Below are positions 24,303-34,843 of a stretch of 64,000 nt of DNA, in pieces; positions within the stretch are counted from its first letter, which is position 1, and every line of letters starts with the position of its first letter. The DNA comes from Brachionus manjavacas (lineage: Eukaryota > Rotifera > Eurotatoria > Ploima > Brachionidae), in the NCBI GenBank assembly GCA_019054805.1, contig JAHQIY010000001.1, positions 620,001-684,000 of the forward strand, in the 5' to 3' direction. The notes below the pieces were generated by a model. It saw only the letters and a program-made list of their open reading frames with translations, was not told the origin of the DNA and made no database searches. A program made the translations under genes and the position numbers.

Positions 24303-25649
24303 ATATGGTATGGTATGGTATGTTGTGGTATCACTCAAAAAGCAAATCAGACTGAACAGTTAAGTTAAACAGATGCCGTTAAATAGAAAGATGATAATAA
24401 AAATTCAAGAAGATATGCTGAAATTGTAAGCATCACTTTAAAAAGAGATAAATTGGTACCTTGTTATTGTTAATTTCTTTTTTGAAGCGTTTAATAAATA
24501 AACTTTTAAATCTGTCACTCACTTATTAAATTAATATTTTTTGGTCATCTTTAAAATATCTATTAACTTATTTGATTTATTATATTTTAGTAAAAAAATT
24601 TAAGAAATTTTTCTTTAGTTTTAAGTCGCTGAATTTTTAATTCAAATCAATTTTTCTTTTTTATAAAATTTTGAAAAAAAAAGAACTAGGCTACTTGATT
24701 GATTTTAAAGTTTTGTTTCGGTCAAAGGATAGATTATTTTGCCAATTTAAAAAAAATCTTTAGAAAATTCATTATAGATTAATCTGATTAAAATCAAACA
24801 TAAAAATTTTTAATTTGTGTAATTATATAAAGAAATTTTTCTGTTTAATTCGACATATTAAATACCATTAAATTAATTTTCTAATTAAATTTTTGTCAAA
24901 CTTCTTTTTTTTTTCATATTTAGCATTTCATAAAAATTGGAATTTATCTCCTATGATTCTTTTCAAAAGGTTGAAGATATGGTATGGTATGGTATGTTGT
25001 GGTATCACTCAAAAAGCAAATCAGACTGAACAGTTAAGTTAAACAGATGCCGTTAAATAGAAAGATGATAATAAAAATTCAAGAAGATATGCTGAAATTG
25101 TAAGCATCACTTTAAAAAGAGATAAATTGGTACCTTGTTATTGTTAATTTCTTTTTTGAAGCGTTTAATAAATAAACTTTTAAATCTGTCACTCACTTAT
25201 TAAATTAATATTTTTTGGTCATCTTTAAAATATCTATTAACTTATTTGATTTATTATATTTTAGTAAAAAAATTTAAGAAATTTTTCTTTAGTTTTAAGT
25301 CGCTGAATTTTTAATTCAAATCAATTTTTCTTTTTTATAAAATTTTGAAAAAAAAAGAACTAGGCTACTTGATTGATTTTAAAGTTTTGTTTCGGTCAAA
25401 GGATAGATTATTTTGCCAATTTAAAAAAATCTTTAGAAAATTCATTATAGATTAATCTGATTAAAATCAAACATAAAAATTTTTAATTTGTGTAATTATA
25501 TAAAGAAATTTTTCTGTTTAATTCGACATATTAAATACCATTAAATTAATTTTCTAATTAAATTTTTGTCAAACTTCTTTTTTTTTTCATATTTAGCATT
25601 TCATAAAAATTGGAATTTATCTCCTATGATTCTTTTCAAAAGGTTGAAG
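24303..25649. repeat. Near-perfect tandem duplication, 674-bp unit
   Basis: Unit 1 (24303-24976) and unit 2 (24977-25649) each begin ATATGGTATGGTATGGTATG and end CTTTTCAAAAGGTTGAAG. The only difference I found by eye is one A in an A-run (eight versus seven, near 24760 and 25430). Units carry no gene. The GGTAT microsatellite at each junction may have driven duplication. Confidence 0.95.
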
Positions 25650-26486
25650 ATGAGTATAGATAAAATTAACAAAAGATAGCTTGATTTTCTTAATCAGTAA
25701 AGTCAGGCAGGAGTTAAGTAAAAAACTTCTTGATTAAAACTTTTCATGCAATCTCATTACTCATTTGCAATTTTATCAATATTAGACCGCTTTTAAATTT
25801 AAAATAGTGAAAATTTTTAATAGTAAAATAATAGTTTTGAATTTAATTTTAAAATTTTTCCTTTTAAATTTTGCTAAAAAAACATTAAACATTTAACAGT
25901 AACAGCATTATTTTGTATGATTTTAGCAGTCTAAAGAACTCTGTAATGGGAAAATATTGAAAAATTTTACACATTAAATTAAAATTTAATAGAATAAAGA
26001 AGCGAAGTTCTTTTCATTTTATCTTTTTCATGTTATTATATGCAATCATCTTTTTACCGTGACTCATTTGTTTTTAAATTAGTAAAATTTTATTACCTTA
26101 AAGTAGCATTTTTGTTCAAAAATGACAAACATTCTAATGATTTTTGCTTTGGATTAAGTCAAAATCATAATTAAAAGGCAGAGAAAAGTCAGAAAAAATA
26201 TTACTATGCAAGCTCGAAACAACAGTGTTTTTAAATAACTTGAATCAATTTTTAGTTTTAAAATTAAAAAACAAAAATTTAGCGTAATTGTGTAAGTTTT
26301 AAAATGTAAAATACTTTCAAGCAAATTATTCTGAGTATTTTATATGTAAAAATAATTTAGATAAAATTACTCAATAATAAATTTTTCAAGATTAAATTTT
26401 TAAAATTACGCTAATTATTATTATTAGTACAAATTTTTATTTTCTTTTCTTTTAATCAGAAAAAAAAACAAAAACATCCAAAAAAA
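25650..26486. other. AT-rich DNA, no gene
   Basis: Only A/T-biased sequence seen. Confidence 0.4.
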
Positions 26487-26487
26487 T

Positions 26488-26973
26488 TGTGTTGGGATCA
26501 GTACAAGCGGACACTTAACCGGCCAAAATTTTCAGAAACCGTGACCGTGTCCGCATTAGCCGGGCAACCTTTAAGCGGACGGTCATTTGGCCGGTCAGCT
26601 AGGCAGTCTAATTTTTGGACCGCCAAAATAAACAGTCTAAAAAATACGGGCGGCCAAAAAACCGGCCAACTTTTTGGCGGGCGGTCACTAAATTTTTTGT
26701 AAAATTATGGAAAATAAAAAAAACAAAAATTTTCTTAAAATAAATAAAAAAAATTTTTTTTCATTTTTTTTTAATAAATTAAAAACATTTTTTCGAAAAA
26801 ATTTCAATTTAAGTGGCTAACCGTCAAAAATTTGACCGTATTTTTGACCGTCCGTATTTTTTAGACCGTTTATTTTGGCGGTCCAAAAATTAGACTGCCT
26901 AGCTGACCGGCTAATTGACCGCATAAAACCGTTCGCCAAATGGACGGGTTTGGTCTGACCGCATCCAACACTA
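26488..26973. mobile_element. GC-rich foldback/MITE, possibly hAT-derived
   Basis: About 486 bp whose halves are inverted copies. The inner arms (26591-26649 and 26852-26910) match over 59 bp with a single difference and include GTCAGCTAGGCAGTCTAATT and TTTTGGACCGCCAAAATAAA. Outer arms are built of repeated GCGGTCA and GGCCGGTC blocks. The ends are GTGTTGG on the left and CCAACACTA on the right, reminiscent of hAT termini. A/A-rich flanks prevent a firm 8-bp target duplication. The open frame inside is a by-product of the repeat. GC content contrasts sharply with the surroundings. Confidence 0.85.
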
Positions 26974-28320
26974 GAAAAAAACCTCAAAACGCAATTTTTT
27001 CTTCAATGTAAGCAATTTCTGTGATTTTCCAAAAAAATCAAATTTTTTTACAAATTACATTTGATGTTTTCTTACCAAAGCAGACGTAAAATTATGTAAA
27101 AATGGTATTTCTTAACCACTGCTTTAAAATATTATTTAAATTTCAAACTTTTTTATAAAATGATTTTAAAAATTTTAAGAAATTTAAATTTAAAGACATT
27201 TTAAAATAAATTTTTCTTCTTTTAATTCTTTTCGAGACTATTTTTCCGAAAAATAAAAATATTTTGGAACTATTTACGAATTTATTAAAATCAAGCATTA
27301 TTACTTGGATTGATTCAAAGATCAATTGCGGAAAATGAAATATTAAATTTTATAATTGCAAATTGAAATTTTTTTATCAAAAATTTTAGTTTAAAATTTG
27401 GCAAATATTTAAAAATTGAAATAAGCTGTTTATACGCTTTTAAATAAGGCCCTGATTTAACTTTACAAAATGTTTAATAAAAATAAGAACAAAATCAATT
27501 CATTACACGCTTTTATGATATAAACAATAACATTTTGATTTTTTTGTAACAAATTAATTTCAAATATAAAAAATTGATTGGGAATGTAATTTATTTGATG
27601 ATCAATTATTTACTTATTATTATTGTTAATAATATCTAATTTTTAATTTTAGTATTTTTCTATTTTTTATCTTATTCTATTTATTATTTGTTCAATTAGT
27701 GATAAAAAAAATTATTTTTTTATTATATTAAAGATGAATTCACTCATTTTGTATCAATTCTAATAATTTTGTTAATTTTTATCGAATAAATTACATTAAT
27801 TTTAGATTAGATATTGTAATAATAATTTTGTTATTTTTTAATTCAATTTTTGGTAACTTTTATTAAATTAAATTTTCAAAAATATTAAGAGTCTATTAAA
27901 TAATAGCATTCTGATTGACAGAATTCTTCGTAAAATTTTCAAGTTGAATTTAGGTAAATTTCTTAGTTAGAACGATAAAAAAATCATGAAATTTTTTTTC
28001 TCAATTCAAGAATAAATAGAAGTAAAATTCTTTTTTAAGTTTAAATTTTAAACGAAAAATTTGAAAGAAAAATCCTAAATTTGATTTAGGGCTATATTTT
28101 GTGACTTGTTCTTGTAGATTATGAAATAAAAAAGAATTATTAAAAAATAAAAAAAAAATTTGTTGTTGGAAGTGCTTTCATAGCCTAAAAAATGACTAAA
28201 AGGAACATCTCTCATCTTAAGCTCTTGTTCAAGAACATAGATAAAATTTCTATAACTCATTCATATTGAAATTTTTGAAGAGGTATACTAAAATAAAAAT
28301 AAAAGGAAAAAAAGATTCCT
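26974..28320. other. AT-rich DNA, no gene
   Basis: Very A/T-rich, with simple ATT/TTA stretches (about 27590-27850). Minus-strand open frames here are Lys/Ile/Phe-rich and unsupported. Confidence 0.4.
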
Positions 28321-28636
28321 AAAAGATCTGAGGAGCGGCTCTACAAAATTTGTAAGAATTCCGACCTTGTCATTGATGATTAGTCCTATTTCACCTTTTC
28401 GCATAGCAGCATAAGGATCAATGATTCATTTTATTCAAGTGATGTGTCTCAATATCCTTTAGATGTTAGAGACTACAAAAAAGAAAAATTTGATAAATAA
28501 ATTCATGGATAGCAGCGTCATCTATAGACTTCCAAAAAATCTTCTTCAGGGAAAGTGGGCTCGCAATTAACCAACATGGAAAGTTAAATGAATGCTTCAA
28601 AAAGTGATTGATTCCTTTCATTAAACAGCACTATCC
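28321..28636 (+). pseudogene. Mariner-type transposase relic
   Basis: Plus-strand scraps in two frames: SDLVIDD followed by a stop and SYFTFSHSS, then SSDVSQYPLDVRDYKKEKFD, then in another frame WIAASSIDFQKIFFRESGLA and INQHGKLNECFKK, a stop, LIPFIKQHYPEES. This order (DDExYF, WIAxS, FxRESGxAxN, C.KK.LIPFI..HY) fits the catalytic core of mariner-like transposases ending in a FWPDxASxHY box. That last box is absent because the 28.64-kb MITE starts there. Stops and frame shifts make it dead. Confidence 0.75.
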
Positions 28637-28639
28637 GGA

Positions 28640-28955
28640 AGAAAGTTAAAATTTTTTCTTTTCTTTTTGTACTTTATCAGAATATTATTTTATTTGGCGT
28701 TGTTTTTTGGTGACTAATGGTAATTTTAATCATTAAAAATTAAACCGGGTCCGGGTATGCTAGAGGCAAGAAAAATATTAAAATTTAAAATTGATATTTA
28801 AAATATTGATAAATTAAAATATTTTTTTTAACATTAATTACAAAAAGTACAAAAAGAAGAAAAAGGAACAGGGCAAAATAAAATAATATTCTGATTAAGT
28901 ACAAAAAGAAAAGAAAAAATTTTAACTTTTTAATATTCTCATTGTCTGTACCGCC
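28640..28955. mobile_element. MITE, second copy of the GACAATGAG family
   Basis: Shares with the 10.3-kb copy CTTTTTGTACTTTATCA, GACTAATGGTAATTTTAATC, GGGTATGCTAGAGGCAAGAA and the right end AATATTCTCATTGTCTGTACC. The left 27 bp of the element, including GACAATGAG, are missing. It directly follows the mariner relic. Confidence 0.8.
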
Positions 28956-29220
28956 ATACAAGCCTTGATGGAATGCGTTTTCTCTCGAATTGATAAAATA
29001 GGAAGGAAAGGGGTAATTGAAAAAAGCAAAAATGAAAATAAAAAGTAATTTAAATTTAGCTTAATAATTCTTTTTGAATTAAAAAAAATATTAATGTTTG
29101 AGGGAGAAATGGCGGTTTCAAGCCAGTTCGTTTTTAAGTCATATCCGGTTAAATTAATTTAGTTAAATTGGTTTAAAAAATTTATTTAGATGAAATTTAT
29201 TTATCAAAATTGAATTCACA

Positions 29221-32200
29221 ATGAACTTCAATTTAAACTCAATGTGTATTCGTAGCATCAACGAATACAACGAGCTGACCAAACAGGTGGAGGCAGCGCG
29301 CATAAAAATGAGCTATTACAATTTTACCAATGATTCAGCAAACTCAAACGCATTCTCGTTGTTAAAACTAACAAAAATAAGCCTTTACACCCTTTTTATA
29401 GCATTGGCCATAGTTGGCAATTCATTTTTGATCTTAGTAATTAGCTTTAACAACTTTATGAAAAAGCCAACAAATTACTTTATTCTCAACTTGGCTTTTT
29501 GCGATTTGGCAATTGTTTTCTCGTGCATGTGGGTCCAAATAGTTCAAACAATGAACAGGTTTTGGACATTGGGAAAATATTTTTGTAAATTCAACACTTT
29601 TTTTCAAATGGTGAGCGTAATTGCCAGTGTTCTGACACTGGCGGGCATATCATGCGACCGGTACTTTGGCATAGCGCATCCATTCAAAGTAATTTTGACC
29701 AAAAAGAGAACTTATTGTATCCTGACATCAATTTGGATTTTTTCGATCCTAATCTCAATACCCAGCTTTATTTACCGCACATATACAGAACGAAAATGGG
29801 CCGATTTCACCGAGACCCAGTGTGATGACATCGGATGGCCAACTACTCTAGTGGTCGATTCAGATGGTTGTGCAATAAAAAAAGTCCAGTCTACTAAAAG
29901 AATTTACTATACAGCTCTTATTATATTTTTGTTTTTTATTCCTATTTTAATTATGTCTATCACATACTCGTTTTTAATCTATAAATTGTCCAAAAATGAA
30001 GTTTTGGGCGAGAGCTATTCGGAGGAAAAGCGCATTGATTTGGAGCGCAGAAAAAAAGTACCCAAAAAAATTTATAATTTTTTTTTTTTCATTTCGGTAT
30101 ACTCCTCTAGTTAAAAAAACAGACAGAAAAATTTGAATTTTATAACACAGTATTTATTTGACATGATGGTCAACGAAAAATTTACGTAAAATTACGAAAA
30201 TTTACTTTAGTTTTTGTAAATTGTAAAATGGCCAAAAAATGTCTCTTTTTAGTGTTTTTCTTTGAAATTTGTACAATGTTGATACGATGACTGTATTTTA
30301 AGTAAAATTACCTAAAAATAAAATCGTCAGAGTAGAAATTGATTTTTGAGAAATTTTAAGTTTTTTTTAGTTTTCCTTTAATAAATAATTTAATTAATGA
30401 AATAATAAAAATATTATCAAATATCTATTAATTCAAAAATAAAAAGAAATAAAGAATTCTCTCAAATCTATTAAAAATTCGATTTTTGCTTTTGGTGATT
30501 TAAAATTTTACATTTAATTGCGTAAATTTACAAGATTTTAAATAAAATTAAGTAAAATTTGGCAGATTCATGGAAAATACAGTTATCATTGAAGCACTGT
30601 AGATTTAATTATTTTTTAAGCCTTTTTTCTTTAAAATAATTATGCAAATTTATCTTTTTTTATATTATAAAATTGTAATAAAGCAAAAAATGAGAAAAAA
30701 AAATAATATTTATTAGCTTTTGAATTGTCTAAGGCTAAGACAGATGTCTGCTCAGAATAATTTTCTTAGTTTGTTTAAAAATACTCATAGCCATTACTTT
30801 TCACATTAATTTTTTAACCATTTTTTTACGGTAAAAAATGTGGACTTACGCAATATTTTTATAAAAAAAAGCTTAAAAAATTTAAAAAGTAAATGTATTA
30901 TTAAACTCACCAAGAAAATTATTTTAAGCAGACATCTGTCTTAGCCTTAGACAATTCAAAAGCTAATAAATATTATTTTTTTTGCCTCATTTTTTTACTT
31001 TATCATAATTTTATTCTGTTAAAAAAATCTACATTAAAATGTTCAAATTTCAAAGAAAAACAAAACAACTTCAAACAAAGAAACATTTTTGACCCTTTTA
31101 CAATTTTGAAAAAAGAAGTAGATTTTCATAAATTTACTTAAATTTACCGTCGACCATACTGTATTGCTATCAAATGTAAATTATCAGATACTTAAAAGAA
31201 TATAAAGAAACAAAAGTTTTAAGTTTTTTATGCAAAATTTTATTTATAAAAACTTAAAGTTTCGTTTCAGACAGTTTTTCTTTATTGGGATCTCAAGAAT
31301 TTATAAAAGCAGGATTCCTAATATTAACCTTAAAAAAAACTTAAATTTTTTTAAAAAAATTTTACTTAAAAAGAATTTCTAAGGAATTTTAATGATTCTT
31401 TAATCTGGGTTGTGAAGTTCGTTTCAATTCAGAAAAATTTAACTTTTAATTTATAGGAGATAATTTAGTTCTGCTAAATTTGAAAATATTTGTCTGCAAA
31501 ACTCTGCATAGTCTTAAACATCTAGAAATTTACAGAACTAAAATTATCTCTTTTAATTAGAAAGTTTTTTAAAAATTATGTTATTTAATAATAATGTTAT
31601 AATTTTGTAATTGAAAAAATTAAAATTTTAAGATTTTTTAAAAATAATATTAAAATAGAACTGGTTTAATTTTTTGTGTTTGAATTACAAAATATTTCCA
31701 ATGTTGAAATAACATTGAAAATTGATGTTTCATATATTTTTTTCAGTTTTAAAAAAAAATAATTTTAAGTAAATATTGCAAACATGAAAAATTTGTTTTG
31801 TTTTTTTTTATAAATTTTGACTTTGGATTTATGGTATGATGATCCTTAAAGATATTTGTAGTTTAAAAAATTATCTACGCTCTGTTTTTCATTTTTCATA
31901 AATTAAGTATTTGATAAAATGCACCAAACAAAAGTAATTTATCACTAAAGTCAAAATTTTATAAGAAGAAAACTAAGTTTTTCGGGTCTAGTCGCTTAGG
32001 TAAACTATGGTTCACCTGGAACAATTATTGTTCTAAGGTTTTATGAACTATTAGTTGACCTAATCTAAAAATTTTTCACCTATTTTGAAATTTTTTCATC
32101 TATCTAGAAAAAAGTTAATGTAATGATAAAAAAAATAATTACATAGAAAATTTAAAGTTGAGCGGAGTAGGCAAATTTTTCGAAATAGATGAATCTGTGT

Positions 32201-33683
32201 TCCCCAAAGTCAACACTTAAAGGGTGAAAAATTATTTTAATTTTCTTTATTATTTTAATATTTATTATTTTTATTATTTTAATATTTATTATTTTATGCT
32301 GAAAAGCAAGGATTTAAGTAGAGAGCTCATCTGGGTATTTGGGATTGTTGATAAAGTAATACCAAGTCAACCAGATTAGAGCAAATGCAAAGCAATTTCT
32401 AAAGAGCCTTCAAATTAAAAATAAAATAATTATTAACTAATTTTTACATCAGTTTCGAAAATTAGGCATTCTATTAAACAGCTTTATTCAATTTGTTCAC
32501 ATAATCTAAAAATTGTTCGTCTAATTCTATTTTGGTTCACCCTAGTTCTATTTTAAACAAAAAAATTGGGTGAATCAATAGTTCACAATCTGAGAACAAG
32601 AATTTTTCGGATAATAAGTGAAATATGGTTCACCTAACCAACTAGACCTAGTTTTTCAACGTTGAATATTAACTTTAATCTAAATAAATTATTTATCTAT
32701 TTTTTTTAACTTTATTTATAGTTTTTTCATGTGTTTTTATAATGAAGAAGCATTTGCTCGGCAAAAAATAAATAAATGAATTGTTTACAAGTTAAAAAAG
32801 AATTTTCAATATTTTTTTTTCAAATTTCCAAATAAAAATTAAACACATTCTTTTTTACTAACGAGTTTAATTTCAAATGTGAAAATGCTTGCAATTTTAA
32901 CTTAAAATTATTATTTTTTGAAACTGAAAAAAATATTTGAAACATCGCACTTTTTCAATGTTATTTCAACACTGGATACATTTTGTAATTCAAACACAAA
33001 AAATTAAACCAACTCAAAACTCGAATTTTATTCACATTCATTTTTTTTTAAATCTAGAAAAAACAAATTCTCAGAAATAAACATATTTAAATAAAATTTG
33101 TATTTTATTTTTATGTTAGTAGAAAATTAATTTTTGCAAAAATAAAATAGTTCCTTAACTTTTAATTTAAGGTGATTTTTATGCTAGTTTGGATACTGGC
33201 CACATTTTTCGTGTGCTGGTAAGAAAACTTAAACAAAATATTTTGAAATTGAAGTATTTTTTTGAAGGTCGCCTTTGGAAACAATGCTTTTATTAATGGA
33301 ATATACGTCAAAGGTAAAATGCAAATAAAAAGCTTACATTTTATGAAAAATTTAACTTTAAGTTTCCGGCATGGTGGTCAAATTTAGAATGGATATCATA
33401 TTTTCTGGCATATAGCAACACTGCCATTAATCCGTTGATATATGCTGGTCTTAGCAAAAATTACAGACTAGGTAAATTTAGAAAATCTTTTTTAAATTGT
33501 TTTTTAAATTTTCACTAAGGTTACAAACGACTAAGAAGTAGATTAATCAAAAGAAATAGATCGATATCAATAAATTTGATCATAAGATCCAAGGATTCCT
33601 TTTCATGCAAATTCAAGGAAAAAAATTTGAGCATTGCAAAAATTGAATCTGACAAGCCTCAATCATTGATCAATTCCCTTTAG
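29221..33683 (+). CDS. Class A GPCR, peptide-receptor type (5 exons)
   Basis: Exons read as 29221-30057, 33172-33218, 33268-33313, 33363-33471 and 33520-33683; all phases agree, giving 400 residues. Seven helices: GNSFLILVI (TM1), NLAFCDLAIVF (TM2, with LAxxD changed to FCD), conserved Cys in LGKYFCKFNTF, CDRYFGIAHPF (TM3 DRY), SIWIFSILISIPS (TM4), FFIPILIMSITYSFLIYKL (TM5), ILATFFVCWSPLE (TM6 CWxP) and NTAINPLIYAG (TM7 NPxxY). The tail is basic (YKRLRSRLIKR) and Ser-rich. The N-terminus has an NxT/NxS-rich segment. Exon 1 ends in intracellular loop 3 and the TM6-TM7 part is split into small exons. A CW-P in TM6 with a Cys-bonded extracellular loop fits neuropeptide receptors; the ligand cannot be named. 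Plasma membrane, G-protein signalling. Confidence 0.92.
30147..31162. repeat. Large nested foldback element in GPCR intron 1
   Basis: Outer ends ACAGTATTTATTTGAC...ATGGTCAACG and CGTCGACCATACTGT are inverted. An inner arm pair (about 30702-30762 and 30911-30977) shares TAGCTTTTGAATTGTCTAAG and GCTAAGACAGATGTCTGCT almost perfectly. A third small pair, around GATACGATGACTGTATTTTA (~30280) and AAAATACAGTTATCATTGAAGC (~30570), lies between. No coding sequence. Confidence 0.75.
31663..33010. mobile_element. MITE family with GGTTTAATTTTTT ends, long copy with nested insert
   Basis: Left arm 31663-31790 and right arm 32870-33010 are inverted and share GGTTTAATTTTTTGTGTTTG and GAATTACAAAATxTxTCCA. 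The same ends occur in the 19.1-kb copy. Inside is another inverted repeat (about 31980-32660) with GTCTAGTCGCTTAGGTAAAC on the left and its relative GTTCACCTAACCAACTAGAC on the right. The whole lies in GPCR intron 1. Confidence 0.75.
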
Positions 33684-34843
33684 TAAACAAAAAGTCGAAA
33701 TGACAATTATCTTTTTGAAATGCCAAAGCCACAAGCTTGAGTGTTTTTTGATTTTTTCAATAAATTTATTTTATTAAAATTAGTGTAAACCGAAAGTTAG
33801 AGAAACTTATTTAATCATTTTTGAAAAAATCAATTAAATTTATTATTTTTAAATTGAATAACGAGGCAAAAATTTAAAGTCTTGCGATAAATTTTATCAT
33901 TTATTTTTTTCCTCGGTCAACCTCGTTTTATCATCATATGATCACATAATTTATGATAAAGCTTTGTTGCTTGGTTGAGGATCAAACCTGATCAAAGTTT
34001 TGTTCACAAACTTTGTAATCAAAAAGTATAAAAGTAAGTATTAAAATTGAATCAAACATGTTATACTTGTATATTTTTCGTTTGAATATAAAATAAAGGT
34101 ATCTCATTAAATAAATCTTTATTAAACATGATTTTTTTAGTTCCTAATTAGAAAGAAAATTACTTGAATTTTTATCTGAAGTAAAAATAAAATCTTAATT
34201 TTGAAATTTTGCTTTACAAAATTTAACTTTATTTTAATTGATATTTAGATATCCTAGGGTTGCGAAGTTCAGGTCAATTCAGAAAAACATGTAATACCTT
34301 TTTACTAAAAAGATAATTTAGATTTTAAAAGAAATTAGAAAAATCAATTATAGATCAATTAAAAAAAAAAGATTTGTTGTATTTTTTAATTAAAATAATA
34401 AACATTTTATTTTTAGTTTAAATAAAAATCAAAAAAAAGTTATTTAATCATTTTTATTAAGATTTTAAACAATCAGGATCATTTGATCGTGATCATGAAC
34501 TTCAATTTTAATAAATCTCTTATAAAAAAAGAGGAGGGTAGGTTTTAGATTAAATCAAGACTTTTTTTAATAAATTTTAATCGTCATTTAAAAAATCCAT
34601 GCTGTTTTTATTTTCTATTTTATTAAAATTTAGGCAATTAAAAAATACTCTCTTCAATCAATGTTTACAAATTGTATTATTAACTCAATAATTTGCTCAG
34701 ATTTCTAAAAGGCATAGAAAACATGCCCAAAAAGGATAAAATTTATACAAAAATAATTTCATAAAAATTGATTGTTTGATTTTTTTAATGTTAATCAATA
34801 AAAGAATATACAATTTATTGATTCTTGATTAGATCAAAAAATT
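33684..34843. other. Convergent 3' flanks of GPCR and RBM24-like genes
   Basis: The two genes converge here. AATAAA sites follow the GPCR stop at 33681-33683, for example near 33760. A GATCATTTGATCGTGATCATGAACTTCAA stretch (34478-34512) resembles one end of the 41.93-kb inverted repeat. No gene seen. Confidence 0.45.

Noticed and set aside
26487..26702. 71-codon open frame rich in Gly and Arg
   Set aside because: Lies wholly in the inverted-repeat arm of the foldback element; composition reflects GGCCGGTC repeats.
32223..32295. Tandem TTTTATTATTTTAATATTTATTA copies
   Set aside because: Low-complexity A/T expansion inside a MITE, too simple to be called a separate element.
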